A stretch of 64,000 nt of DNA, taken from positions 1,612,001 through 1,676,000 of the forward strand of contig NZ_OZ061315.1 in the NCBI RefSeq assembly GCF_964063325.1. Direction: 5' to 3'. Below are positions 8,888 to 17,888 of this stretch, one piece after another. Both the position numbers and the translations under genes were made by a program. This stretch comes from Hafnia alvei. GTDB lineage: Bacteria; Pseudomonadota; Gammaproteobacteria; Enterobacterales; Enterobacteriaceae. The notes beneath the pieces are model-generated. The model worked only from the letters and a program-made list of their open reading frames with translations. It was not told the origin of the DNA and did not search any database. Numbering within the stretch: the first letter of the stretch is position 1; every line of letters starts with the position of its first letter.

Positions 8888-8997
8888 CATGCTTTATGCA
8901 ATTCTCTTCGCAAGTCTTCATCGCAGTATGAAATACCGCTTTTCTCACCGAAAAATCACCGTTAGTTTGGCTGCGGGTGCTTAGGGCTGTCTGCTTT

Positions 8998-9123
<126 letters not shown>

Positions 9124-9145
9124 TGCATTAGCTGAAAGCAGATAG

Positions 9146-9183
9146 AAAAAAGCCCCACCCGACTATAAATCGAAGTGAGGCTC
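9146..9183 (-). terminator. Rho-independent terminator after the L-serine deaminase gene
   Basis: On the minus strand, AGCCTCAC pairs with GTGGGGCT (one mismatch) and is followed by TTTTTT. It lies about 50 bases beyond the stop codon at 9233. Confidence 0.75.
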
Positions 9184-9232
9184 AATCTTGTGGTGTTAGC
9201 ATCAGCCACTAAGCACCCATACTAAGCACTTA

Positions 9233-10600
9233 TTAACCGCAGGTCAGAACCTTGAGTGCCAAGCCACCGCGTGAAGTTTCACGGTATTTGGCATTCATAT
9301 CTTTGCCTGTTTCGTACATGGTTTCGATCACTTTATCTAGGCAAACGCGTGGGTCGCTGGTACGGCGCATTGCCATACGAGAAGCGTTGACCGCTTTCAC
9401 GGCGGCGATAGCGTTACGTTCGATACAAGGAACCTGAACCTGGCCTGCAACTGGATCACAAGTTAAACCAAGGTTGTGTTCCATGGCGATTTCAGCGGCC
9501 ATACAAACCTGCGCAGGGCTTCCGCCCATCAGCTCAGTCAGACCCGCTGCGGCCATTGAACAGGCAACCCCAACTTCACCTTGGCACCCAACTTCAGCAC
9601 CGGAGATCGACGCATTCATTTTGTACAGTGCGCCAATAACCCCAGAGGCTAAGAAGTAACGAGAGTACGAGTTAGTATTAACTTCACGAATGAATTTATC
9701 GTAGTAGGCCAATACCGCAGGGATAATCCCGCATGCGCCGTTGGTTGGTGCGGTGACCACTCGACCACCGGCCGCATTCTCTTCGTTCACGGCAAAGGCG
9801 TACATGTTGATCCAGTCAACCACGGCCATTGGGTCAACGCTCATTTTATCGTGGGTCACCAGCATGCGACGCAGCGCTGATGCACGACGTGGAACGCGCA
9901 ACGGCCCCGGCAAAATGCCTTCGGTATTCATTCCGCGCTCGATGCCGCTACGCATGACATCCCAAACGCGCGTGAAGTGGGCTTCGATCTCTTCTTTGCT
10001 ATGCAAAGCGAGTTCGTTTTGCATCACCAACCCAGACAGAGATAGCCCAGATGCTTTGCAATGTTCCTGCAAATCTGCGGCGCTCTTGAATGGATAAGGC
10101 ACCTGCACTGCGTTTTCAGACTGTTTGCCAAAGTTTTCTTCGTCAACGATAAAGCCGCCGCCGATAGAGTAATAGGTTTTGCTATGAACGACGGTGTCGC
10201 CAGCCAGCGCAGTAATACGCATGCCGTTCTCGTGCAGCGACAGGTTGTCTTGGTGGAAGTTCATGCTGGTTTCCAGCGGGAAATCCACTTCGTGCTGGCC
10301 TTTGGCCAACAACAGGCGTCCACGCTGTTCCACGTCTTTAATAAAACCGGGGATCATATCGATATCAACGCTGTCAGGCATGTTGCCCGCCAGACCCATA
10401 ATGATAGCGAGATCGGTGTGGTGGCCTTTACCGGTCAGTGAGAGCGAACCGTAAACGTCAACAACGACGCGGGTGACATCGCTCAGGATGCCTTTTTCAA
10501 TTAAATCGTCAGAGAATTCTTTACCGGCTTTCATTGGGCCCACGGTGTGGGAGCTGGATGGGCCAATGCCAATTTTATAAATATCAAATACGCTAATCAT
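9233..10600 (-). CDS. sdaB: L-serine ammonia-lyase, iron-sulfur type (SdaA/SdaB)
   Basis: 455 residues, the standard length for single-chain bacterial L-serine deaminase. Converts L-serine to pyruvate and ammonia in the cytoplasm. N-terminal beta domain GIGPSSSHTVGPMKAG, then a C-terminal alpha domain with the cysteine positions that ligate the 4Fe-4S cluster (APTNGACGI, VGCQGEVGVACSM, LTCDPVAGQVQVPC). The upstream gene on the same strand is an SdaC-type serine transporter, the E. coli sdaC-sdaB arrangement; that context is why I use sdaB rather than sdaA. The two genes are separated by 169 bp containing a strong hairpin and a repeat fragment, so expression may be uneven. Confidence 0.88.
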   Translation of the reverse strand: MISVFDIYKIGIGPSSSHTVGPMKAGKEFSDDLIEKGILSDVTRVVVDVYGSLSLTGKGHHTDLAIIMGLAGNMPDSVDIDMIPGFIKDVEQRGRLLLAKGQHEVDFPLETSMNFHQDNLSLHENGMRITALAGDTVVHSKTYYSIGGGFIVDEENFGKQSENAVQVPYPFKSAADLQEHCKASGLSLSGLVMQNELALHSKEEIEAHFTRVWDVMRSGIERGMNTEGILPGPLRVPRRASALRRMLVTHDKMSVDPMAVVDWINMYAFAVNEENAAGGRVVTAPTNGACGIIPAVLAYYDKFIREVNTNSYSRYFLASGVIGALYKMNASISGAEVGCQGEVGVACSMAAAGLTELMGGSPAQVCMAAEIAMEHNLGLTCDPVAGQVQVPCIERNAIAAVKAVNASRMAMRRTSDPRVCLDKVIETMYETGKDMNAKYRETSRGGLALKVLTCG

Positions 10601-10625
10601 GTCGCCTCCGTACGTTAAACAGGGC

Positions 10626-10681
10626 TATATCCTTCGTACTTGAAGCTGCTACCGTGCTGCAATTCCAATTACTGTGGATAT
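10626..10681. repeat. Dispersed repeat, short internally deleted copy
   Basis: ATATCCTTCGTACTTGAAGC at the left and AATTCCAATTACTGTGGATAT at the right keep the terminal inverted repeats of the ~125-bp element, but the central CACTTACTTGAG core is missing. It lies between the serine transporter and the deaminase gene. Confidence 0.55.
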
Positions 10682-10714
10682 AAAGAATGGTGCTGCCAGA
10701 GAAGGGGGGTGATA

Positions 10715-10745
10715 CGGCCAGCGCAAGAGAAGAGTGCGCTGGCCG
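10715..10745 (-). terminator. Strong hairpin in the sdaC-sdaB gap
   Basis: Perfect 11-bp GC-rich stem CGGCCAGCGCA (10715-10725) with TGCGCTGGCCG (10735-10745), 25 bases after the transporter stop. No T-run on the minus strand, so it may be a partial terminator or an mRNA-stabilising structure that sets the transporter:enzyme ratio. Confidence 0.6.
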
Positions 10746-10769
10746 GTAGAGCATTAACTCTTACAGCGA

Positions 10770-12059
10770 TTAACCAAACAGGGTGTACAGAATTGCAGAG
10801 ATTGCAATCAGACCCATGATGACTACGAATGCGTTGCTGATGTGGCCGCTGTATTTGCGCATCGCTGGAACTTTATGGATGGCGTACATTGGCATCAGGA
10901 ACAGGATCATCGCGATAACTGGGCCACCCAAGGTTTCGATCATACCCAGAATGCTTGGGTTCAGCGTTGCAACAGCCCAAGTGGTCAGCAGCATGAACAG
11001 CGCAGTAATTTTGTTCAGTTTGCTGGTTTCAATAGTTTTGCCTTTGCCACGCAGAGACTTGATAACCATACCGTTGAAGCCTTCACGAGCACCCAGATAG
11101 TGACCCAAGAAGGATTTAGTGATCGCGATGAAGGCAATAACTGGCGCCATGTATGCGATAACTGGAGTATTAAAGTGGTTAGCCAAGTAAGACAGAATAG
11201 AGATGTTCTGTGCTTTAGCTTCAGCCAGATCCGCTGGAGACAGGCTCAATACGCAGCTGAACACGAAGAACATAACGGTCAGAACCATCATGATGTGTGC
11301 ATAAGCTAGGATCTTAGAACACTTCTTCTCAGCGTCTACACCGTACTCTTCACGTTTCGCAACGGCGAACGCAGAGATGATTGGTGAGTGGTTGAAAGAG
11401 AACACCATAACTGGAATTACCAGCCACAGAGTCATCCACAGGCCGCTGCCGCTCATTGACTGAGTCATAGCTGAAGTTTCGAAGATAGCACTGTTCCAGT
11501 TAGGGATCAGGTACAGAGCCAGAATCATCAGTACTGCAACAAACGGGAATACCAAGATGCTCATTGCTTTAACGATGAACTGTTCACCCAGGCGAACGAT
11601 AGTCATCAGACCCAGAATCAGGATCAGAGACAGAATGGCGCGTGGAGGTGAAGACATACCCAGCTGGTGAGTAATGAAGCTATCAACGGTGTTGGTGATA
11701 GCAACGCTGTATACCAACAAAATCGGGTAAATAGCGAAGAAGTACAGCAGGGTGATCAGTTTACCTGCGCCAACGCCAAAGTGTTCTTCTACAACTTCAG
11801 TGATGTCTTCGCCTGGATTTTTACCAGACAGCACGAAACGGGTCAGGCCGCGGTGCGCAAAGAAAGTCATAGGGAAAGCGATGATTGCCATGATGATCAG
11901 TGGAATTAAACCACCGACGCCGGCGTTGATTGGCAGGAACAGTACGCCTGCACCAATCGCTGTGCCGTACAGGCCCAGCATCCACATGGTATCTGACTTG
12001 CGCCAGGCCGTTGCGGAACCAGAAGTAGAAGTAATAGTACTAGTCTGAGTAGTGTCCAT
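10770..12059 (-). CDS. sdaC: L-serine:H+ symporter SdaC (HAAAP family)
   Basis: 429 residues with about 11 membrane segments. It starts at ATG 12059 with GGAG five bases upstream, so the protein begins MDTTQTSTITS. The N-terminal YGTAIGAGVLFLPINAG and the central FSFNHSPIISAF motif are typical of the hydroxy/aromatic amino acid permease family. It imports serine with protons and is paired with the serine deaminase just downstream, giving a serine catabolic unit. In E. coli K-12 sdaCB is at another chromosomal place; here it sits between dacC and deoR. Confidence 0.88.
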   Translation of the reverse strand: MDTTQTSTITSTSGSATAWRKSDTMWMLGLYGTAIGAGVLFLPINAGVGGLIPLIIMAIIAFPMTFFAHRGLTRFVLSGKNPGEDITEVVEEHFGVGAGKLITLLYFFAIYPILLVYSVAITNTVDSFITHQLGMSSPPRAILSLILILGLMTIVRLGEQFIVKAMSILVFPFVAVLMILALYLIPNWNSAIFETSAMTQSMSGSGLWMTLWLVIPVMVFSFNHSPIISAFAVAKREEYGVDAEKKCSKILAYAHIMMVLTVMFFVFSCVLSLSPADLAEAKAQNISILSYLANHFNTPVIAYMAPVIAFIAITKSFLGHYLGAREGFNGMVIKSLRGKGKTIETSKLNKITALFMLLTTWAVATLNPSILGMIETLGGPVIAMILFLMPMYAIHKVPAMRKYSGHISNAFVVIMGLIAISAILYTLFG

Positions 12060-12981
12060 AGGGTCTCCGAAGTGAACACGTTTAAAACAGTTTCTTATCA
12101 AAACAATTCTTTGTTCAGTCGTGATGTACTACGAAAGAACTTTATTCAATTCAACGTACTGCGTGTGTTGCTAATTACCTGGTTATAAAAATGGATTCAT
12201 TCCATTAAATAAAGCGGCTGCACTATACAACAGTGTATAAAACCAACAGTGTATAAAAGGAACGCATTAAGCTTACTTTTTCATGGAGCTTGCTTTTGTC
12301 CTGCTCAGCCAAAATAAAAAAAGCGAACAAATAATAGTCCGTTCATAAAATGCTCTTTTTAATTGTTGGTGAGTTGCAGCTGTTTTCGGCGGCAAAGATA
12401 TATTTTTACAGTTAAAACGTCCGTGATCCGGCTCTCAATTGCGATATTCACTCGATTTTATCGCGTTTTTTCTGATTTTTAGGCTAAAATAAACACACAA
12501 AATTAACAAGGAAATTCATGCTAATTAACAGCATTAGGAAAATTAGTAAAAATTCGTTTCTTATGTGAAATAAAAAACACGATTTAACTGAATTCAAAAA
12601 AACAAAGATTCTTATCACTTTGGTTATAGTCAACATGTGTATTATAAGTGATGATATTTTAACTAACTGTTTTATATGAATTTATTTATGTTGGTTTATT
12701 GTTTTTTGTATGACGAAAATATATGTGTTTTAACCGAAAAATTAGATTGAAACTGATTATTCCTTGAGCGTAACTAATAAACAATATTGACTTCGAAGAG
12801 TGGAATTGGCAATTAAGTATGATTAATTAACTTATTGGTGAGAAAGGAAATGGTGAATAGGGAAGAAAGGATTGGTAAATAAACAAACGACTATAATGGT
12901 GAAATGACTACAGCTCCAATTATCTTGAAACTGTAGTTTATAAATAGGTTTATCAAAGTGATAATGATTATTAAATAGCGA
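12060..12981. other. Long AT-rich intergenic region between sdaC and deoR
   Basis: About 920 bp with no credible gene on either strand. It is conspicuously AT-rich compared with both neighbours. It should hold the sdaC promoter region (right to left from about 12100). It contains an exact 15-bp tandem repeat at 12228-12258 and several A/T tracts. No recognised RNA gene was seen. Confidence 0.6.
12228..12258. repeat. Two exact 15-bp direct repeats upstream of sdaC
   Basis: CAACAGTGTATAAAA at 12228-12242 and again at 12244-12258, one base apart (16-bp period, about 1.5 helical turns). The first is preceded by CTATA, making TATACAACAGTGTATA a near palindrome. It lies about 170 bp upstream of the sdaC start and is a candidate operator. 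Confidence 0.6.
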
Positions 12982-13746
12982 TTAGCACAAAAGTTGTACG
13001 TTTTTTAAGATCAAGAACTGACAAATTTCCGTTCTTGGTGCTTGATCGGTGATTAGCATGGAAAACTCGGAAAGTGGCGCAATCCAAGCGGGTTTGACCT
13101 CACCAAATTTGCTGGCATCAGCGATGAGCACCGAGCGCCGTGCACGCTGAATCGCTTTTTGTTTAAGTGCTATCTCGTCAAGATTAAAGCAGGTCGCGCC
13201 CTGTTTGGGGGTGATGCCTGCAGCAGAAATAAAGGCCAGCGTGGGGCAAAGATTATCCAACTCGCTACAGAGCCCGTTGGCAACGAAAATGGCGCTGTCT
13301 GGATTAAATGACCCACCGCACAAGATTACGCGGCAGTTTGGTTTGGTTCGCAATGCCATGAAGGTATTTAATGAGTAACAGACGCCGGTAAAGCTGAGAG
13401 ATTCATCAAGAGCATCAATGATGAAAGGAACCGTGGTACCGCAGTCAAAAAAGACCACGTCATCTTCTTGCACCAGTTGCGCGGCCAGTGTGCCGATGTG
13501 GCGTTTTTCTTTGACACGTTTTTCCTGCTGGTCGGTCACGAAGTAACGAGCGCTTTGATGGATTTTAGGATCTAACACCACGTAACCACCCAGCAAAACC
13601 ACATCGCTACTTTGTGAGGCTAAATCGCGGCGCACCGTCATTTCTGAGACATTAAGTAACTCGGCAGCATCTTTAAGATGTAGTTTATCTGTTCGTTTGA
13701 GCGCCTGTGACAAGCGGTTAATACGATCGTAACGCCGGGTTTCCAT
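12982..13746 (-). CDS. deoR: DeoR-family transcriptional regulator DeoR
   Basis: 254 residues. N-terminal DeoR-type helix-turn-helix (LHLKDAAELLNVSEMTVRRDL, residues about 22-42). C-terminal sugar-phosphate sensor domain with FFDCGTT and SAAGI, and the usual family KFG motif near the end. Similar to E. coli DeoR (252 residues), which represses deoxyribonucleoside catabolism in response to deoxyribose-5-phosphate. Its position between the dacC region and ybjG is the E. coli position. Its targets (deo genes) are not in the window. Confidence 0.85.
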   Translation of the reverse strand: METRRYDRINRLSQALKRTDKLHLKDAAELLNVSEMTVRRDLASQSSDVVLLGGYVVLDPKIHQSARYFVTDQQEKRVKEKRHIGTLAAQLVQEDDVVFFDCGTTVPFIIDALDESLSFTGVCYSLNTFMALRTKPNCRVILCGGSFNPDSAIFVANGLCSELDNLCPTLAFISAAGITPKQGATCFNLDEIALKQKAIQRARRSVLIADASKFGEVKPAWIAPLSEFSMLITDQAPRTEICQFLILKNVQLLC

Positions 13747-13965
13747 AATTTCTCTCAGTAAAGTGGCCGGTACTTAAGCCGGGCAAGAATAATCGGGATG
13801 CCTTTTCCCATGAGATTCCGGAGAAGGAACAACGTTCCAACGTGGTGTTGGATGAGATAAATGCGACTACTTTCAACGAATTCAATCGTTCGCGAGGCCT
13901 TTCATCTTACCTCTGTGCCTGCTGAGGCGCAAATTGGTGATTGAGTGACTGTAGTCTAGCAAATA

Positions 13966-13990
13966 CAAAAAAGCCCGCAAAAACGGGCTG
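13966..13990 (-). terminator. Rho-independent terminator after ybjG
   Basis: On the minus strand, AGCCCG-TTTTTG-CGGGCT is followed by TTTTTT, 15 bases beyond the ybjG stop. A textbook intrinsic terminator. Confidence 0.85.
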
Positions 13991-14005
13991 ATTATCTCAT
14001 TGGGC

Positions 14006-14614
14006 TTATTGTCTCACCCATCCTCGTCGAATCGGCAGCGCAAAACTGAAGGCGTAAATCTGGTGTAAGCGACTCACGATGCTTTGGCCAATCATGCCCC
14101 AAAGCAGCTGCGTTACCGCACAGCTCATGAGTCCTACGAGCAGCCCGCCAACCATATCTAGCGGCCAATGCACGCCAAGATAGACGCGTGACCAAGCAAT
14201 GCAAATGCCCAATGCTAATAAAATCACACCGAATAACAGATGGCGATACCAGAACAAAAATGCCAAGGCGAAGGTAAAGATGCCGGTACCATGATCGCTA
14301 GGGAAAGAGTTGTCGGGCGCATGCGGGATAAATTGATAACCGATGCCATCTACAAACGGTCGAGCATGGGGGAATATCATGCCAATGACGCGCGAGGCGA
14401 GCAGGGCGAAAATGAGTGCGAAGGTGGCTTTGGTTGCAAGAGTGCGATTCTCGGCCATGGCTTTACGTGGTCCCCATAGCCAAAAACTCACGATCAGTAT
14501 CGGCACAATGGCGATCAAATCGTTGGCAAAAAACTTAGCTAATGCAATGAGCCAAGCCGGAGAATTTGGTGTGGCGTTCACAAGTATAAAGAACGCTTGG
14601 TTAAACTGTTCCAT
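14006..14614 (-). CDS. ybjG: Undecaprenyl-diphosphate phosphatase YbjG (PAP2 family)
   Basis: 202 residues with about five or six membrane segments. The three PAP2 phosphatase motifs are visible: ..PHARPF near residue 84, FPSDHGTG near 104 (catalytic His) and SRVYLGVHWPLDM near 146 (second His and Asp). It recycles undecaprenyl pyrophosphate to the monophosphate carrier for peptidoglycan and polysaccharide assembly, acting at the periplasmic face of the inner membrane. Located next to deoR as in E. coli. Confidence 0.87.
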   Translation of the reverse strand: MEQFNQAFFILVNATPNSPAWLIALAKFFANDLIAIVPILIVSFWLWGPRKAMAENRTLATKATFALIFALLASRVIGMIFPHARPFVDGIGYQFIPHAPDNSFPSDHGTGIFTFALAFLFWYRHLLFGVILLALGICIAWSRVYLGVHWPLDMVGGLLVGLMSCAVTQLLWGMIGQSIVSRLHQIYAFSFALPIRRGWVRQ

Positions 14615-14928
14615 ATAACGTCTTACTCTTCTAACAAACCCAAAATAGGCATCTCAATGAAATAACAGCTATTTTATCGAATGACACCCAAACAAAGCCG
14701 AGCAGAAAGACCACATTGGCCCACATCAGTAACGGCAAAAGAGCGCATACAATAAAAGTCAGCATCGCGGGAGTAAAGGCCAGTAATCTGAAAATTAGCA
14801 AAAAGTGTGGTATTCAGAATTTGAAGCAAATAGGGTGCCTCACCCCATGTCATTACCTTAACAATCACAGCTTAAGGGAACATTAAGGGGCGATGCACCA
14901 TTCGGTTTATGAATGATTTTTTGAATGA
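14615..14928. other. Intergenic region, no gene seen
   Basis: About 310 bp between ybjG and the MFS gene. One minus-strand open frame of 64 codons (14674-14868) has no recognisable features and no convincing ribosome binding site. It presumably contains the ybjG promoter. Confidence 0.5.
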
Positions 14929-16173
14929 TTAGTAAGCTCTTGCTGGCGTGGTCGGGAACATTAGCCCGATAGCCATGGCGCTAAGTGCAGGGAATAACGC
15001 CATCACAAACCAAGGTAGGCCCGCGAGCGTCAGACTATGACGAGTGGCCTCCATCAGTTCCCCGATGATTGGGCTGCCAACTAAAACCGCAAAGCCACCG
15101 CTCAGCGCCAGTGCCTGATAATACGGCGCTGTATCATTGCCATTTGCAAAATAGCTCACAAGGCGCTTGGCCGTTGGCACAATCAGAATCTGCCCACAGT
15201 TGATGAGGAATACAAACATCAACAGCGGCAAATAGCCGTGCCAGCCGGTGGTCTGGTGGCGTATCGCAATAAATGCCATATAGATGAAGGCGAGCGACAG
15301 GGTTGAAAATCCCATCACTAATAGCTGGCTCTCTTTTCTGTTAGTAAAACTGCGTAGACCTTTTTGGACCAGCGCTGAAATCAGCACGGAAAACGCAAAC
15401 AACAGGCCAATATACTCACTCTCGCCGCCCAAATGACGCAGCGTCAGAGGAAGAGCTAAAAATAGCTGGCTGTAGCTGAGCAAATAGCTGCTGTAGGCTA
15501 ATACAAACACTAAGAAGCGGCGATTTTGTAACACGTTCTGCCAGCTGCCTTTTTGCTTGGGCAACTCTGGGTAATAGAAACTGGCAGGCAGTTTTTGCGC
15601 TAACCAAATCATTGCAGCAACAAACACCAAAACGCCGCCCCATGCTAAGGCATGAAAACCCAGGTCGACTAACCAAAAACCCAGTAAAGGCCCAACAATA
15701 GCGCCTAGTTCGCCCGCTATGGCCACTGAATTCCCAAGTTCCAAAACCTTGCCAGATTTCAGCTTATGATCGCCTTCGCCCGCTTCATTCAGCAGCAGGC
15801 TTTTGGCCGGCGCAAATAACGCGCCACCAATCCCAGTGAGTAATACTCCAGCGATGAGCAGGTTGGGCTGACTCGCGAATGCTAAACACAAAAAACCACT
15901 CGCCTGCGTCATACACCCAAGTAGCAAAAGATTTTTCCCACCAATAGCGTGAGCAAGTTGGTCACTCTTCATATACATCATTTGCTGAGCAAAAAAGCGC
16001 AGCCCAACGACGAACCCGATGATCTCTCCAGATAACCGCAGTGAGTCATGCATAAATAGCACAAGGAAAGGGATAACAAGATAAAACGCACCGCTAAATA
16101 GCGACTGGCCCATGATCAGGTCGCGGGAGTTTGCATACAGAGGGATTGAGATAATTTTATTTTGAGTCTTCAT
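14929..16173 (-). CDS. MFS multidrug transporter, MdtH-like
   Basis: 414 residues with about 12 hydrophobic segments and an N-terminal MFS half containing GLRFFAQQMMYMKSDQLA after the second segment, resembling MdtH-type 12-TM drug:H+ antiporters (E. coli MdtH is about 402). GIGGALFAPAKSLLLNEAG corresponds to the antiporter motif C region. I start at ATG 16173; the open frame extends 20 codons further but neither start has a clear ribosome binding site. E. coli has mdfA (cmr) near this location, so this may be a functional replacement. The substrate is unknown. Confidence 0.75.
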   Translation of the reverse strand: MKTQNKIISIPLYANSRDLIMGQSLFSGAFYLVIPFLVLFMHDSLRLSGEIIGFVVGLRFFAQQMMYMKSDQLAHAIGGKNLLLLGCMTQASGFLCLAFASQPNLLIAGVLLTGIGGALFAPAKSLLLNEAGEGDHKLKSGKVLELGNSVAIAGELGAIVGPLLGFWLVDLGFHALAWGGVLVFVAAMIWLAQKLPASFYYPELPKQKGSWQNVLQNRRFLVFVLAYSSYLLSYSQLFLALPLTLRHLGGESEYIGLLFAFSVLISALVQKGLRSFTNRKESQLLVMGFSTLSLAFIYMAFIAIRHQTTGWHGYLPLLMFVFLINCGQILIVPTAKRLVSYFANGNDTAPYYQALALSGGFAVLVGSPIIGELMEATRHSLTLAGLPWFVMALFPALSAMAIGLMFPTTPARAY

Positions 16174-16494
16174 AGCATTACCAATAATGAGTGAAAGTCC
16201 ATTAGGCACCACCTTGATAGAAGATGGCCTCAATCCGACTCATCATGAGAACGGCTTTAAAATTACTATGGGTTCAAATCTGCCTCGATGCAAAAAAGCA
16301 ACCAGCTTGGCGATCTGAATGACAGAACAGGCTTAGGGTATAGCGAGTTGCTTAAGCCAACATTAAGGGCGAGGGGAGTTATTGAATGAAATTCGCCATC
16401 AAGTATAAATACCAGTGATGGTTTAACTATTTGATTTAATGCGGGTATTTATTTCAGGCTATAAAAACCCGGTTATGAGACTGAGTCTTTAAAA
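16174..16494. other. Intergenic region at the left edge of the prophage scar
   Basis: About 320 bp without a gene. It contains the left copy of an imperfect 23/24-bp direct repeat (16451-16473) that recurs at 19994 on the other side of the prophage remnant. Confidence 0.5.
16451..16473 (+). repeat. Left copy of att-like direct repeat flanking the prophage remnant
   Basis: ATTTCAGGCTATAAAAACCCGGT; the right copy at 19994-20017 differs by one substitution and one extra A. The pair brackets the phage-derived genes, as attL/attR would. No integrase remains to confirm this. Confidence 0.45.
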
Positions 16495-16921
16495 TCAGTA
16501 AGTTACTACCATCCGAACATCTTCAAACTGGCGTTCACAGATATGCTCTGCATCCTGCTCAACAATAACGATAGGGTTCTGCAGTTTTTCAGGAAGAAAA
16601 GACTATCGAATAGATAAAAGCCATCTTCCTGTAACTTCCCATTTATGAGTTTTGATTTTGGAAGCGTAGAAACATCGTAGAAACATCAATGTCACCCACG
16701 TCTTGCTGTGGGCCTGCACCAAATGCGATCCAGTGTAAAGGCAATCCTGTTTCTAGCGCGCACTGAATTACCCAATCTGAAGGGAAAGAGTTACGCATAT
16801 AGCGCGTTGCTAATGTGCTTTTAGACACACCAAGCTGATCGCAAAGTTGTTGTCGAGTCTTGAAACCATACGCCTGAACCATTCGTTCAATTGTGCCACG
16901 CCCGCCATTCGTTAAATCCAT
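16495..16921 (-). pseudogene. P2/186-like phage CI repressor, frameshifted remnant
   Basis: The first 92 codons (ATG 16921 to the stop at 16643) encode the CI N-terminal DNA-binding domain: GRGTIERMVQAYGF, then CDQLGVSKSTLATRYMR as the helix-turn-helix, and CALETGLPLHW, all typical of 186-type CI. After that stop the homology resumes in other frames: NGKLQEDGFYLFDS around 16600-16640, then FLPEKLQNPIVIVEQDAEH around 16540-16600, matching the CI C-terminal domain. So at least two frameshifts and a truncated end have inactivated it. It is the left landmark of a decayed P2-like prophage. A short protein containing only the HTH domain could still be made. Confidence 0.7.
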
Positions 16922-17086
16922 AAGTCACACCGTGTGAGCTTTTTCGTTGAAGATTGTCTTGGGTGATCGTAAGTATCTGGCTGCACTGGCTAATGAGAAG
17001 GAAAGAAAATAGGTCCCGTATAGGCGGTATTGGCAAACTCTGAATTATAAGAAAATCTGAACATTCACTCATTTTTGGTATGGTTT

Positions 17087-17107
17087 AATTGGTATATTAT
17101 TCCAATT
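17087..17107. promoter_or_regulatory. Inverted repeat in the divergent phage-repressor promoter region
   Basis: AATTGG (17087-17092) and CCAATT (17102-17107) separated by nine bases, between the repressor remnant and the divergent gene at 17134. A possible old CI operator overlapping promoter-like TTGGTA / TATTAT sequence. Confidence 0.35.
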
Positions 17108-17133
17108 GTTAATCAATTAGAAATGGTGGTTCA

Positions 17134-17478
17134 GTGACCGTTCTACGACAAGCGGGCAGTAAAATATTTGGGACTAGTTATACACCAATGACCACGCAGT
17201 TCCCTATTGAAGGTGAAGAGGATTTTTCAATACCTATTTCACTGCAAAACTTTCTTGAGAAAATGAGTCACTCCCTCAGTTCCATGAACGTTTTAGAAGT
17301 CACCTCCAAATTCAAAAGTAAATATGAAAATATTACGGCCATGTCTGAAATAGAGGATACGACAAGAGGCAAATTCTTACATGCTGGTACAGGCTCTATG
17401 TCCGAAGCCGGTTCATTGAGTGGGTACTCTGGTGGCACAGTAGACGGTATTCTAGGTGGATCATATAATGTCGATTAA
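17134..17478 (+). CDS. Unknown 114-residue protein with Gly/Ser-rich tail in the prophage scar
   Basis: I do not recognise it. GTG start at 17134, just after the divergent repressor promoter. The N-terminal ~85 residues are mixed polar (SIPISLQNFLEKMSHSL). The last ~30 are glycine/serine rich (GTGSMSEAGSLSGYSGG, then GILGGSYNVD) with GxxxG-like spacing and no strong transmembrane helix. It occupies the place where a P2-like phage would have cox/apl, yet does not look like a DNA-binding protein. It is AT-rich like its neighbours. It could be a phage cargo (moron) protein or a toxin fragment; the start is uncertain. Confidence 0.5.
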   Translation: MTVLRQAGSKIFGTSYTPMTTQFPIEGEEDFSIPISLQNFLEKMSHSLSSMNVLEVTSKFKSKYENITAMSEIEDTTRGKFLHAGTGSMSEAGSLSGYSGGTVDGILGGSYNVD

Positions 17479-17528
17479 GGGCTTAATTCGATGGGGGGAG
17501 TATTTCTCTCATTACGGTAATTTATAGT

Positions 17529-17726
17529 GTGTTTTTATTTGGGCTTGTTTTGGGGTATTACACTACCCTAAAATATGTAGGTATAGAACCTCATGAACAG
17601 ATTACAGCTGTTCGATGTAATGCCGTAATTGATGATTTAACTATAAGTTTTGACGCACTTACGAACGCTGCATTTTTTGGGTATTTTATCTCCATCGCTT
17701 TAATTCTTCTTATTTTTAAAAGGTGA
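17529..17726 (+). CDS. Small two-segment membrane protein (65 residues), unknown
   Basis: GTG start at 17529 with only a weak ribosome binding site. The first ~17 residues and residues ~45-63 (FFGYFISIALILLIF) are hydrophobic, separated by a polar loop. It is 50 bp after the unknown 17134 gene and ends just before a good terminator, so the two may form one unit, perhaps effector plus immunity. That is inference. The start could be further upstream in the same frame. Confidence 0.45.
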   Translation: MFLFGLVLGYYTTLKYVGIEPHEQITAVRCNAVIDDLTISFDALTNAAFFGYFISIALILLIFKR

Positions 17727-17734
17727 GATAGAAA

Positions 17735-17763
17735 AAAGCCACTAGAGTTATCGGTGGCTTTTA
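17735..17763 (+). terminator. Rho-independent terminator in the prophage scar
   Basis: AAAAGCCAC pairs with GTGGCTTTT around a short loop and continues into TTTT; it follows the 17529 gene by nine bases. The symmetric A/T ends allow it to act on both strands. Confidence 0.75.
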
Positions 17764-17888
17764 CTTCTATAACTCTAAATATTTTTATTTTGAAATCACT
17801 AGGCTTATTTGGTATTTAAATATAAAACACAGATATAGTTTTCAACTAGGGTGATAATATGTAATTTGTGTAAAGTCAGGGAAGGTTA

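Noticed and set aside
10842..11309. 155-codon plus-strand frame inside sdaC
   Set aside because: Gln/His-rich translation typical of an antisense shadow of a membrane protein gene.
14674..14868. 64-codon minus-strand open frame between ybjG and the MFS gene
   Set aside because: No recognisable features, weak start context, odd composition; treated as chance.
16922..17130. Intact phage immunity region able to keep lysogeny
   Set aside because: The repressor is frameshifted and truncated, and the replication, integrase and structural genes are gone; at most an old operator remains.
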